Assembly: GCF_018603905.1 (NCBI RefSeq)
Contig: NZ_JAHFZZ010000003.1
Span: 186,001 to 250,000 of the forward strand
DNA: 64,000 nucleotides
Source of the DNA: Nonomuraea sp. NEAU-A123
GTDB taxonomy: Bacteria; Actinomycetota; Actinomycetes; Streptosporangiales; Streptosporangiaceae
Direction: 5' to 3'
Below are positions 52,119 through 60,528 of this stretch, one piece after another. A program made the position numbers and the translations under genes. Each line of letters starts with the position of its first letter. Positions within the stretch are counted from its first letter, which is position 1. The notes beneath the pieces are model-generated. The model did no database searches. It saw only the letters and a list, made by a program, of their open reading frames with translations, and was not told the origin of the DNA.

Positions 52119-52713
52119 CTTGCGAGGATATATCAGCTCACACAGTTAGCAACAGGGCGGAAGATTCACTGGGATAATTGGGAGGTTTTGTGTCGATGTA
52201 CCCGTCGGGCCGCGCGGAGACACCGACCAAAGCGTGGTTGCTCGGGGGACTTGCGCTGTTCAAAGCTCGGGATCAGGGGCAGGGTTGAACTGCCGGCCTT
52301 CCGCTTTTCAAGCGGAGCAATCACCCTGCTCCGCTGATCGAGCCCATGGTCAGGCACGTATGGGCAGTGGCACGGATGCGTGAGCGTGCGGAGACGTTGC
52401 TGTCAGCGCTGCTGTCACCTCAGCCACGGCCATCCTGTGCCAGGGCTCGACGAAGGATGGCCAGCGCCCCCTCGTTGCGGCCGTGTCGGCACCGGCGGGA
52501 CCACCCGCTGGAGCAGCTCCCACAACTTGTCGGGCACAAGCCGCTAAAGGAACGCATCCACGAACGATCTAGCGGCTGAACGCCAAATGAGCCACGCCCT
52601 TCACGAGCAATAGCTCCGTCCTTCCAAGGCGATTGCAGACAGGAGACCGCAGTGGTACAGTGCCCAAATCCGTCTCCAGGTATTCAGGTCTCATATAAAA
52701 CACGAAAGAATGA
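52119..52713. other. Intergenic region between divergent island units
   Basis: No protein gene that I can support. It contains a tRNA-like sequence on the minus strand at 52270-52339 and probably the promoters of both flanking units. Confidence 0.5.
52270..52339 (-). tRNA. tRNA-like sequence, anticodon loop TTGAAAA (GAA)
   Basis: Read on the minus strand from 52339, about 70 nt fold as a cloverleaf: acceptor arms GATCAGC and CCTGATC with one mismatch, a D-like arm (AGCA/TGCT), anticodon stem CCGC-TTGAAAA-GCGG and T arm GGCAG-TTCAACC-CTGCC. The loop would give anticodon GAA (Phe). Bases 8-9, the short anticodon stem and TTCAACC instead of TTCRANY are irregular, so this may be a decayed or specialised element-borne tRNA rather than a functional one. 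Confidence 0.45.
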
Positions 52714-54729
52714 GTGATATTGACTTCAAAGAGACGACCCGAATCGGGCTGGCTCTCCGAGCACCCCATCTGCGTCGAATTCGATCATGAAGCTAATGCC
52801 CCCCTGACACCTGATCGGATTGCCCAGCTGAGCAACAAGAGGGTCTGGTGGCGCTGTTCCCTTAACTCCGCACACCGTTGGCAAGCCATGCCGAACAACC
52901 GGATCGGCAAGGGATCGGGCTGTCCGGACTGCAGCGGGGCCAGGGTTAGCGATGCCAACAGGTTGTCCATGAACTGTTCAGACAAGGCGTTGCTTAGGCA
53001 GTGGGACTATGCGAAGAACGGCCCCCTCACGCCCGATGACGTGTCCGTCAGTAGCAGCCGAAAGGTCTGGTGGGCTTGCGAGAAGGCAGAAGACCATCGG
53101 TGGGCCGCGAGCGTGGGAAAGCGTGTCGCTGGGCGGGGCTGTCCTTATTGCTCGGGCACTCGTGTGTCTTCAAGCAATCGTCTCTCCACGAAACGCCCCG
53201 ACATCGCCGTACAACTCAACGAAGACCTCTCAGGGATCTCGGCTGAGGACCTCAGTGTCGGGAGCAACAGGGCGGTGTGGTGGAACTGTCGTACTGATCC
53301 ACAGCACGAGCCATGGCCAGCCCCCGTGGTTCGCCGCACGGGCGGTCATAAGCGCAGAGGAGCCGGATGTCCAAACTGCCAACTTGTGCACACCTCCGCC
53401 CAAGAGCTACGGCTCAAGGCCGAACTCAGTACGGTTCTGCCCATCGACCCAGGCCGCACTTGCGTTCGGAGTGCTACGGGCCGCCTGGAGAAGGTCGACA
53501 TGGTCGCCGAGGATTCTACGCGGGGTCTGCGTCTCGTCCTTGAATTTGACGGCGTCTGGTGGCACGACAGCCAGACGAGGCGTCAGCGGGACATGGACAA
53601 GGCTCGACGACTGCGGGAAGCCGGCTGGGCCGTAGTGCGGATTCGTGAGCACCACCTGGAGAAGCTCGACGCGAAGTTCGACGTCGTAGTCGGGTTCAAT
53701 GCTGATGAAGACGATGCCACCATGGTGGTGCTCGACCACCTCGTTGGCCTAGGAATCGTCACCGCTGCCGAGGCTGATGACTATCGTGCAGCTGGAGGGC
53801 CCAGGGCAAGCGGCCAAGCCGAGCGGTGGATCCGGGACAAACTCGGTGAGCGGGCACTGGGCGAGGACCGTCGAAGCCATGCAGAGGCGTGGTCGCGCAT
53901 GCATGCCGCGCTCATGGCCTTCGAGGCGGAATCCGGGCACTGCCGCGTCCCTGCCGACGTTCGAATCGAGGGCGTTGACCTTGCCCGATGGGTGCATAAA
54001 CAGCGCACCACCTATCGCAAGGGAAGGATAGCTCCTGAGCGGGTGAAAAAACTACTGACGATCACCTCCTGGTCCTTCGAATCGCCGCATGAGGCCGAAT
54101 TCTGGGACGGGTACCGCCGATACGTGACCTGGATTGAAAGCCGCCAGCATACTGCCGAGACCACTAGCGAGCAGCTGGACTCGCGCGCAGCGACCATCTG
54201 GGCCAGCAACCTGAGGAAGCGCCGGCAGAGACTCCAGGCCCGGAGAGAAGATCTGCCCTCTGATCAGCTCAAGGCGATGGCCAATATCCCCGACTGGAAA
54301 TGGGACCCTTTCGAAGACGAATTTCAGGAAAAGTTGACGATTCTGCAGGAATTCTTAGCTGAGACCGGCCGCACCACCGCAGACATCAAGCAACGAGATC
54401 GTTGGAGGGGTCATCGCATCGGATCATGGATCAACATATGGCGCACTCGTCGTGACCAACTGACCTTAGAGCGTAAACAGCTCCTCGAAACCCTGCCCCA
54501 TTGGACATGGGCCAAGCATAAGGATGTATGGGAGAGCAAGTTTGCCGAACTCGAGAGATTCGCTGCCGTACATGGACATGTCAAGCCTTCCCTTACTGCT
54601 GCGAGCGAAGATGAGCGAGCCCTAGCCCGTTGGAAGCGGAATAATAAAAACCGCCTTCAAGGAAAGAGTGACGAAAGGGCGCAACGGTTGCGCCAGTTCC
54701 TTTCCAGGCATAATGAGCAGATGCCCTGA
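52714..54729 (+). CDS. Three zinc ribbons + Vsr-like nuclease + helicase-associated repeats
   Basis: 671 aa. Residues 1-225 hold three treble-clef ribbons (DUF4379-like), each WWxC...HxW...GCPxC: Cys48/His54/Cys70/Cys73, Cys122/His128/Cys143/Cys146 and Cys192/His198/Cys219/Cys222. Residues about 255-320 match Vsr/DUF559-type endonucleases: VDMV (D262), LRLVLEFDGVWWH (E277, D279, H284) and GWAVVRIREHH. From about 385 on there are helicase-associated (HA, PF03457-like) DNA-binding repeats, such as HCRVPADVRIEGVDLARWVH with RIAPERVKKLL. No helicase motor is present. A DNA-scanning nuclease is the best inference. GTG start. Confidence 0.8.
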   Translation: MILTSKRRPESGWLSEHPICVEFDHEANAPLTPDRIAQLSNKRVWWRCSLNSAHRWQAMPNNRIGKGSGCPDCSGARVSDANRLSMNCSDKALLRQWDYAKNGPLTPDDVSVSSSRKVWWACEKAEDHRWAASVGKRVAGRGCPYCSGTRVSSSNRLSTKRPDIAVQLNEDLSGISAEDLSVGSNRAVWWNCRTDPQHEPWPAPVVRRTGGHKRRGAGCPNCQLVHTSAQELRLKAELSTVLPIDPGRTCVRSATGRLEKVDMVAEDSTRGLRLVLEFDGVWWHDSQTRRQRDMDKARRLREAGWAVVRIREHHLEKLDAKFDVVVGFNADEDDATMVVLDHLVGLGIVTAAEADDYRAAGGPRASGQAERWIRDKLGERALGEDRRSHAEAWSRMHAALMAFEAESGHCRVPADVRIEGVDLARWVHKQRTTYRKGRIAPERVKKLLTITSWSFESPHEAEFWDGYRRYVTWIESRQHTAETTSEQLDSRAATIWASNLRKRRQRLQARREDLPSDQLKAMANIPDWKWDPFEDEFQEKLTILQEFLAETGRTTADIKQRDRWRGHRIGSWINIWRTRRDQLTLERKQLLETLPHWTWAKHKDVWESKFAELERFAAVHGHVKPSLTAASEDERALARWKRNNKNRLQGKSDERAQRLRQFLSRHNEQMP

Positions 54730-55412
54730 CGCGTAGGCTCGATAACTGGCTGTCAACCCTAGGTACTTAAGGTCGGCAGCCAGCCCCCTTCAAAGCCTGT
54801 ACTCATATCTCGACAGACTCTCCTTTCAAGAAGGGATGCTTCTGCCGCCCGCCGGTCTAGGTGAAGGTCGGCCCGGACACCATCAAGGACGGAGCGAAAC
54901 TCGAATCGCAATCGAAACGGATGCCTTCGAGATGCTCAGGGACAGGAAGCCCCGCGACATCCTGACCTTCCGCTTTTCGGGTATACCGATCAGCTTGCTC
55001 GTGGGCATTGGCCTTGGGGACGTGGGCGCTCTGGTGCAGTTCGTACGGGACTGGTGGCCGACGTTGCCGTCACAGATCCCACGGATGCCCGGTGGCAAGG
55101 CCCGACGGAGGGCCGCGGCAGTCGATCGGCCGGGCCATGAACGGCGAGCACCGAAGTCAGCGATCGTCACGGTCTCAGCAGAACATTTCATTACGAGTGA
55201 AGCGGAGGGCCATGGTCGAAAGCCGGCGCTGCTGCTCGACCGTGTGACACCGTACGGGACGATCAGGCTTTGTGAGGCGACGTTGCTGTACTTCCCTGCT
55301 GTACAGCAGGCCACAGCAACCCGCGTATCCAGTGGCAAGCCGACCCGGAGCGCAGGGCCACCAGGCCCGAGCACCGGAAGCGGCGCGGCAGCTTCCCAAT
55401 GCAAGGGACGCC
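54730..55412. other. Gene-free stretch with dispersed repeats
   Basis: No credible gene. 55087-55170 partly matches 49722-49812; 55337-55393 matches 42916-42972 (CAGGCCCGAGCACCGGAAG shared); 55279-55311 matches 49918-49950. These shared blocks look like repeated element-end or inter-cassette sequence. Confidence 0.6.
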
Positions 55413-56927
55413 TCATTCGACTGGTCTGAATACAGAAGTGAACCGGGTCACTTCGTTTAAATTGTCTGTATCTGCCGCCTGGCGCAGCCACCTCTCCGCC
55501 TCCGCCACCAGGCCCTGCTCATGAAGCAGCGTGCCAAGACGGGTCATAGCCTCAGCACTCCCGGCCTCAGCCGCCTGGCGCAGCCACCTCTCCGCCTCCG
55601 CCACCAGGCCCTGCTCATGAAGCAGCGTGCCAAGACGGGTCATAGCCTCAGCACTCCCGGCCTCAGCCGCCTGGCGCAGCCACCTCTCCGCCTCCGCCAC
55701 CAGGCCCTGCTCATGAAGCAGCGTGCCAAGACGGGTCATAGCCTCAGCACTCCCGGCCTCAGCCGCCTGGCGGTGTCGCTCCTCGACATCAGGAAAGCGC
55801 GTGTGCGCGAGGTTGACAATTCCCTCTATATCGACATGCTGCATGAACAATTGATGAGATATTGTCGCATGAGCAAAACTCGCTCCGCAAGCAAACGATG
55901 ATCGGTCAAAGTTGGCAGATTCGAAGAAGTATGCATGGTCAAACTCTGCTCGCCCCGCAAAAATGGCGTGTTCAAAATCTGTTTTCCGACGGAACTGAGC
56001 ATGGGAAAAGCTCGCCGCTCCTGCAAACTGCGCTCGTAGAAAGAGTGACACTCCATCAAATGAGACGCGATCAAAGCTGGCGAGATCCCCACTCACCCTA
56101 AGACGCCGAAAGTCCATAGTGGTGAACGCGTGCGCGTTATTGAATATTAGATCGCTCTCGAATTCGCATCGAACAAAAGAGCCACCCTGGCGGAATATCG
56201 CCTTATCGAAGGCGGTGTCGCCAGCGAAAGACGCCTGACTGAAGCTGACCTTCCCATAAAAATGGGAATCCGAGAACAAAGCGTGCCCCGAAAAGGTTGC
56301 ATCCGTAAAGGATGATTGCCCCAAGAAGATCGCACTTTCAAAGGATGCCCGATCTACCCTACATCTACTGAGGTCAAGATTATAGAGAGCGGCACCTCGT
56401 AGATCTATTGACATGTTGGGCCAATATGCATCGATGCCGCCACCCTCAAAAGGCACACGTAGATGTCTGACGAGGATATCTTGAGCTACCTCGCGAACTC
56501 TCACCATCCCCGCGCTATCCGGTGCCACAGCCTCTTGATGCAGCTCAATGAGCTGCCTTCTGAAGGCCGGCGACTCGGACAACTCGCGCAGTAGCCCGCA
56601 GAGAAGCGCAACAACGTTGCTCCTGAGTTGCACATTCGTATTCGCAAGAGACTCCAACGAGTGCATGGCCGAGAGTCGCTCTTCAACAGTTCCAGTCCGC
56701 AATTGATCGACGAGGCGATGATAAGCTCTTATAGATGTTTTCGGAGCGCCCGCCATGAACCGTTCAGCAGTCAGAGCTAGGATCGTCGCCAAGGTCGCGC
56801 CAATAGCACTAAAAGTAGCGATCGAGGATGAAGCCCAGGAATCCGTGGCAAGGTTCACGAAAACTCCAGCAGCGATCGCCGTTATAAGGCCTGCGACCGA
56901 GAAGACTACGCGACGGAGATTAGCCAT
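55413..56927 (-). CDS. Membrane protein with pentapeptide repeats and identical Sel1-like repeats
   Basis: 504 aa. Two N-terminal helices (VVFSVAGLITAIAAGVFVNL and IATFSAIGATLATILALTA) are followed by a helical linker, a pentapeptide-repeat solenoid (about residues 175-385; FTDATFSGHALFSDSHFYGK and similar) and 3.1 Sel1/TPR-like units of 32 aa (AEAGSAEAMTRLGTLLHEQG) that are identical. The start overlaps the end of the upstream 182-aa gene by 8 bp, so they form a pair. A membrane-tethered scaffold is inferred. The pentapeptide region may mimic DNA or bind a partner. Confidence 0.8.
   Translation of the reverse strand: MANLRRVVFSVAGLITAIAAGVFVNLATDSWASSSIATFSAIGATLATILALTAERFMAGAPKTSIRAYHRLVDQLRTGTVEERLSAMHSLESLANTNVQLRSNVVALLCGLLRELSESPAFRRQLIELHQEAVAPDSAGMVRVREVAQDILVRHLRVPFEGGGIDAYWPNMSIDLRGAALYNLDLSRCRVDRASFESAIFLGQSSFTDATFSGHALFSDSHFYGKVSFSQASFAGDTAFDKAIFRQGGSFVRCEFESDLIFNNAHAFTTMDFRRLRVSGDLASFDRVSFDGVSLFLRAQFAGAASFSHAQFRRKTDFEHAIFAGRAEFDHAYFFESANFDRSSFACGASFAHATISHQLFMQHVDIEGIVNLAHTRFPDVEERHRQAAEAGSAEAMTRLGTLLHEQGLVAEAERWLRQAAEAGSAEAMTRLGTLLHEQGLVAEAERWLRQAAEAGSAEAMTRLGTLLHEQGLVAEAERWLRQAADTDNLNEVTRFTSVFRPVE
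55475..55770. repeat. Perfect 96-bp tandem repeat (about 3.1 copies)
   Basis: The unit CCGCCTGGCGCAGCCACCTC... begins at 55475, 55571 and 55667, and a partial copy begins at 55763. Copies appear identical, including synonymous positions, so the expansion is very recent or homogenised. It encodes 32-aa Sel1-like units in the 504-aa protein. Confidence 0.95.
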
Positions 56928-57468
56928 TGCGATCTCCGACTTTCTTCAACACGAGAGCTGTGGTCGAGATCACCGCGATAGCTGCCACGGCACCAAATAC
57001 TCCTATATTCAACGGCGTACTTAAGTAGCTCCCAAGAATTCCTGCAGCGCCAGAAGAAATGGGCGAAACTATCGAAAGAATTAGATCGAGAGGCGACGAT
57101 CGAACCGTTTCACGCTGTCGCGTCAGTCTCTCACTCGCCTTTATTACAGTACTTGCCGTTACTTCGGGATTGTCTGCTCCTGCAACTCTGTCGCCCCGCT
57201 CAACCTCGCGAATCTTATCGGCCAGCTCCTTTGCATACCTCTGGATATGTTTCGTTACGTTGTCGCGAGCCGCTTCGGATGCATACCCTTCGATCTCTAT
57301 TTGAACGTGCACAGAATGTGTACACTTCTCATTAACAGATCGCCCGGCAGTTGCTGGTTCCGAGGCGGGATCTTTTACGGCGATGGAATCTGTTTTAGAT
57401 TTCTCACGTGAGGTCACCGCCTGAGCCTCACCAACTGCAGAAGCATCCTCTTGGTTCATTTGAGACAT
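56920..57468 (-). CDS. Small two-helix membrane protein, partner of the pentapeptide/Sel1 protein
   Basis: 182 aa. A polar N-terminal half (KCTHSVHVQIEIEGYASEAA, then RDNVTKHIQRYAKELADKIR, probably a coiled coil) is followed by two C-terminal helices (LILSIVSPISSGAAGILGSY and IGVFGAVAAIAVISTTALVL) and a short basic tail. It overlaps the start of the next gene by 8 bp. No family recognised. The two membrane proteins probably form one complex. Confidence 0.65.
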   Translation of the reverse strand: MSQMNQEDASAVGEAQAVTSREKSKTDSIAVKDPASEPATAGRSVNEKCTHSVHVQIEIEGYASEAARDNVTKHIQRYAKELADKIREVERGDRVAGADNPEVTASTVIKASERLTRQRETVRSSPLDLILSIVSPISSGAAGILGSYLSTPLNIGVFGAVAAIAVISTTALVLKKVGDRNG

Positions 57469-57718
57469 CCAAAGGCCATTGGCGGCTAGGGGTTGGACAG
57501 GTTTATAAACCTCATCATGGCGTAGACACGGGCCGCCTATCTACCGCATCGGCTTCATCTGTGCGCGCCCTGCTGTACCTTTCGCCTGGGCGGCGCTGGC
57601 CGCGACCGGCCGGAGAGCCGCAGCGCGGCCAGCGACCGCCCTGTGCGGCAGCCCGCCGCAGGTGGGCTGCCCTTGATGACGTGTAGATAAGTTGCTTTCT
57701 GTGCTGCCTGTAGGTCGC

Positions 57719-58450
57719 TTAGCGCTGCTGGTGGGGCTGAGCGGTGGTCCAGATGTGTTCGAAGCTGGTGAGGTAGGTGGCTGCCGGCCCTCGGTCGCCG
57801 GTCACACGTAGGTGCATGACGGGGGCGTTGGCTGCTGGTGTGGCATAGGCGTGGGTGTTGACGAGGAGCTGGTTGTCCGCGCGGTAGATGGAGCTGTAGA
57901 GCACGGTGCGGTGTAGGCGGATCTCGACGCCTTGGACGTTGAACAGCGGCCGGTAGAGCGTGAGGGCGTTCGTGACTCGTGCGGCCATCGCTGTGGGGCC
58001 GATGCCTTCGTCGGTGCCGCGGGCGGCGACTTCGGGGCTTTCTGGGTCGCCGAGGAGGATGCGGGTCTTGGTGCCTGCGTAGGCTCGGGTAGTGAGGATG
58101 TCGAGGAGTCCGCGGTCTTCAGCGAGGAAGAGCGCGCTGTAGGCGACGATGCCGATCTCGTCGTTGGCCCCGTTAAAGAGGTTGCGCCAGACGGTCTGAG
58201 GGATGGCCCAGCGGTGGGGGTAGATCGCTTGGACGCCGTCTGCGAGTGCTTGGCGACGTGATGCGATCTCGGGCCAGAGGTCGGCTTCGTCGACGTGGAG
58301 GAGGTCGGCGACGGCCCAGCGGTGGCGTGGGTAGGGGATGCGGCCTTGGAGCCATCGGCTAACGGTCTTGGGGTCGACGGCCAGGGCGGCGGCGACGTCG
58401 GTGGCGTTCAGCCGGGCGGTGGCCAGTGCGTAGCGGAGGTTGTCGTTCAT
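57719..58450 (-). CDS. XRE-type HTH protein with DUF5919 domain (copy A)
   Basis: 243 aa. A short HTH (LRYALATARLNATDVAAALA, VDPKTVSRWLQGRIPYPRHR) precedes a DUF5919 domain: IYPHRWAIPQTVWRNLFNGA, TRILLGDPESPEVAARGTDE and HRTVLYSSIYRADNQLLVNT. DUF5919 is related to phospholipase D-like folds, and the H...Y...N-T-H segment may be its degenerate active site. Close paralogue of 60529-61269. ATG 58450 with GAGGAG upstream; AGACGTCCCC repeats lie 50 bases further upstream. A ligand-responsive regulator is likely. Confidence 0.85.
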   Translation of the reverse strand: MNDNLRYALATARLNATDVAAALAVDPKTVSRWLQGRIPYPRHRWAVADLLHVDEADLWPEIASRRQALADGVQAIYPHRWAIPQTVWRNLFNGANDEIGIVAYSALFLAEDRGLLDILTTRAYAGTKTRILLGDPESPEVAARGTDEGIGPTAMAARVTNALTLYRPLFNVQGVEIRLHRTVLYSSIYRADNQLLVNTHAYATPAANAPVMHLRVTGDRGPAATYLTSFEHIWTTAQPHQQR

Positions 58451-58502
58451 GGGACCGGCCTGCTCCTCTCGCAAGATGACCCTGCCCTGCGACGTTAACA
58501 TC

Positions 58503-58522
58503 AGACGTCCCCAGACGTCCCC
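58503..58522. promoter_or_regulatory. Direct repeat of AGACGTCCCC (operator candidate)
   Basis: Two adjacent copies, 58503-58512 and 58513-58522, in the divergent region between the DUF5919 gene and the gene at 58606. It shares the ACGTCC core with 59447-59464 and 61284-61300. Likely site of the neighbouring GntR-type or DUF5919 regulator. Confidence 0.6.
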
Positions 58523-58605
58523 GAGTTGCGGTGTTCCCGCCCCCGACTGCGGGGCGAGTCTCGACGCACACGACGAACCCCGTACGGACGTCAAGGAGGA
58601 CGAGG

Positions 58606-58959
58606 GTGCAGACGAGCAAGAGCATCAAGGAGCAGCAGCGGGCATACGCGGAGCGGCTGCTGACCGCGCTCGGCGAGCAGCTCACCAGCCGCAGTGTCAC
58701 GACCGTGCTCATCGTTGCGCCAGACGGGCGCCCGGCCTTGGATGTGACCGACAGTCGGTGCCGGATGCGGCGGGTGTTCGTTCACCTGCCGTTCTGCTGG
58801 TTCTACTGGGGAGACCAGGACGACGAGCGGGTGTCATTCCTGCAGATGGCCGGCGCCGTGGACCGGATCGAGCGGGCCGTGCGGGAGGGGTGGCGTGAGG
58901 GAGAGCAGGGTGACCTTAGCGTCGATCTGAACAAGATCCTCGATGCCTACCGCGGCTGA
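58606..58959 (+). CDS. Hypothetical 117-aa protein upstream of a GntR-type regulator
   Basis: GTG start at 58606 behind AAGGAGGACGAG. The product begins VQTSKSIKEQQRAYAERLLT, with APDGRPALDVTDSRCRMRRV and an aromatic core (FVHLPFCWFYWGDQDDERVS). It is small and acidic, with no membrane segment. The stop overlaps the start region of the tandem-GntR gene, so the two are co-transcribed. Function unknown. Confidence 0.75.
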   Translation: MQTSKSIKEQQRAYAERLLTALGEQLTSRSVTTVLIVAPDGRPALDVTDSRCRMRRVFVHLPFCWFYWGDQDDERVSFLQMAGAVDRIERAVREGWREGEQGDLSVDLNKILDAYRG

Positions 58960-59416
58960 GGCGATGGCCGTGGGCCGATGGGTGACCGGTGGTCGGATCT
59001 ACCCGCAGATCGCCGACCGGCTGCGTGAGCGGATCCGGTCGGGCGAGTTCGGGCCGGGCAGTGTGCTGCCATCTGAGGCGGAGCTGTGCCGGACGTTCGG
59101 GGTAGCGCGCAACACAGCCCGGCGCGCCTTGGCGATCCTGGAGGACGAAGGGCTCCTGGTCACCGTCCCGTCCAAGGGCCGCGTGGTGCCCGGAGAGAGT
59201 ACGGCGGTCCCATACCGCTATCAGGTGATCGCCGGAGAGTTGCGCGAGCAGATCGAACGCGGTGACCTCGCCCCCGGTGCCGCGCTGCTCAGCGAGGCCG
59301 AGCTACGGCGACGGTTCGCGGCCTCGCGCAACACGGTGCGGCAGGCGCTGTCCGTCCTGGAACGCGAAGGGCTGGTCGTGGCCGAGCACGGGCGTGGGCG
59401 CTTCGTCCGGCTCTGA
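58943..59416 (+). CDS. GntR-family regulator with two tandem winged helices (copy 2)
   Basis: 157 aa (153 or 150 if it starts later). Two consecutive GntR wHTH domains: YPQIADRLRERIRSGEFGPG with ARNTARRALAILEDEGLL, and YQVIAGELREQIERGDLAPG with SRNTVRQALSVLEREGLV. As in the 1167 gene, there is no effector domain. The two domains could read two half-sites of a palindrome, fitting the nearby AGACGTCC motifs. ATG 58943 overlaps the upstream gene; ATG 58964 is an alternative. Confidence 0.85.
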   Translation: MPTAAEAMAVGRWVTGGRIYPQIADRLRERIRSGEFGPGSVLPSEAELCRTFGVARNTARRALAILEDEGLLVTVPSKGRVVPGESTAVPYRYQVIAGELREQIERGDLAPGAALLSEAELRRRFAASRNTVRQALSVLEREGLVVAEHGRGRFVRL

Positions 59417-59446
59417 TTCGTCCGGCGCTGAAACGCGAGGGTGGGA

Positions 59447-59464
59447 AGACGTCCGGGGACGTCT
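59447..59464. promoter_or_regulatory. 18-bp perfect palindrome-type operator AGACGTCCGGGGACGTCT
   Basis: Arms AGACGTCC and GGACGTCT around GG, between the GntR-type regulator and the HD gene. It is the best-formed of three related motifs in the cluster (also 58503-58522 and 61284-61300). Confidence 0.7.
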
Positions 59465-59487
59465 AGGCTCGCCCTCTGGATTCCCGC

Positions 59488-60081
59488 ATGTGCTTGATGC
59501 CTATCGTGAACGACGTGGGACATATCGAGTGGGCTTACGGCCTGGCCAAAGACCTCCTGGAGACGGCGTTGCCCCGGCGCTGGGCGCATACCCAGGCAGT
59601 CGCCGAGCGGGCCGAGACCCTGACTCCAATTCTCGGCGCGGACACCGACACCCTGATCGCCGCCTGTCTGCTGCATGACATCGGTTACGCCTCGGAGCTG
59701 GTGGACACAGGCATGCACCAGCTCGACGGCGCCCGCTACCTGCGCGACACGGCCGGGGCCGACGACCGGCTGTGCCGCCTGGTGGCCTACCACTCGTGCG
59801 CGGACAACGAGGCACGACAACGTGACCTGTTCGACGTCCTGGCCAAGGAGTTCGACCAAGAACGGCCCGACCTGGCCAGGGCGCTGACCTACTGCGACAT
59901 GACCACCGACCCGGACGGCCGGCACCTGGACGTGCGCGATCGGCTGGCGGAGATCCACTCCCGCTATGGGGCCGACCACGTGGTGAGCCGGTCGATCACC
60001 GCCGCCACCCCCTGCATCGTGTCGTCTGTGCGCGCTGTGGAGGCCGCGCTATCCGATGTAGGGAAGGCCAGCGCCGGATAG
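59488..60081 (+). CDS. HD-domain phosphohydrolase
   Basis: 197 aa. HD-domain metal ligands are visible: H in RWAHTQAVAERA, the HD doublet in AACLLHDIGYASEL, a further His in RLVAYHSCADNEARQ, and the downstream Asp in LARALTYCDMTTDPDGRHL. Such enzymes hydrolyse nucleotides or second messengers. An ACGTCC-type palindrome lies just upstream. The 3' end overlaps the convergent NUDIX gene by about 33 bp. ATG 59497 is an alternative start. Confidence 0.85.
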   Translation: MCLMPIVNDVGHIEWAYGLAKDLLETALPRRWAHTQAVAERAETLTPILGADTDTLIAACLLHDIGYASELVDTGMHQLDGARYLRDTAGADDRLCRLVAYHSCADNEARQRDLFDVLAKEFDQERPDLARALTYCDMTTDPDGRHLDVRDRLAEIHSRYGADHVVSRSITAATPCIVSSVRAVEAALSDVGKASAG

Positions 60082-60525
60082 ATAGTGCTCGATCCGCATC
60101 CGCATCGAGGCTGCCATCGGCAACGATGCGACCTCATCGCGGGGCACCCACCGCACCTCACGAGATTCCGTGCTCGGGGTCGGGGAACCGGAGATCGCGC
60201 GGCCGGTCAGGACGATGGAGAACTCCTGTCGGGCCTCGCCGTTGGAGGTGTAGAGGATCACGTGTCCGGGATCGGTGTAGGTGCCGACCAGGCCGGTGAT
60301 CTCACACCTGATGCCGGTCTCCTCCAGCGTCTCGCGTACCGCGGCCTGCGGCAGCGACTCGCCCAGGTCGATGGCCCCACCGGGAACGGCCCAGTTGTCG
60401 TTGTCGGAGCGCTGGATCATCAACACCTCGCCGCGCTCGTTGGTGACGATGACGTTCACCGACGGGACCAGGCTGTTGGCCGCGGGCGCGTCGGGGTCGT
60501 GGTGAAAGTCGATCCGCCGGGCCAT
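60049..60525 (-). CDS. NUDIX hydrolase
   Basis: 158 aa. The Nudix box GGAIDLGESLPQAAVRETLE continues into ETGIRCEI, with all catalytic acidic residues. N-terminal strands (SVNVIVTNERGEVLMIQRSD) match nucleotide-sugar or dinucleotide hydrolases. It lies between HD and DUF5919 genes, four bases downstream of the latter, and should be co-transcribed with it. The NUDIX/HD/DUF5919 combination suggests nucleotide-derived signal metabolism, which is inferred. Confidence 0.9.
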   Translation of the reverse strand: MARRIDFHHDPDAPAANSLVPSVNVIVTNERGEVLMIQRSDNDNWAVPGGAIDLGESLPQAAVRETLEETGIRCEITGLVGTYTDPGHVILYTSNGEARQEFSIVLTGRAISGSPTPSTESREVRWVPRDEVASLPMAASMRMRIEHYLSGAGLPYIG

Positions 60526-60528
60526 GCT

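Noticed and set aside
54836..55429. 197-codon plus-strand frame after the Vsr-like gene
   Set aside because: Covers dispersed intergenic repeats and has no coherent domain; its 5' third is weakly coding-like but not recognisable.
55475..55770. Repeats considered as a possible CRISPR array
   Set aside because: Repeats are directly adjacent with no unique spacers and are in frame within a protein gene.
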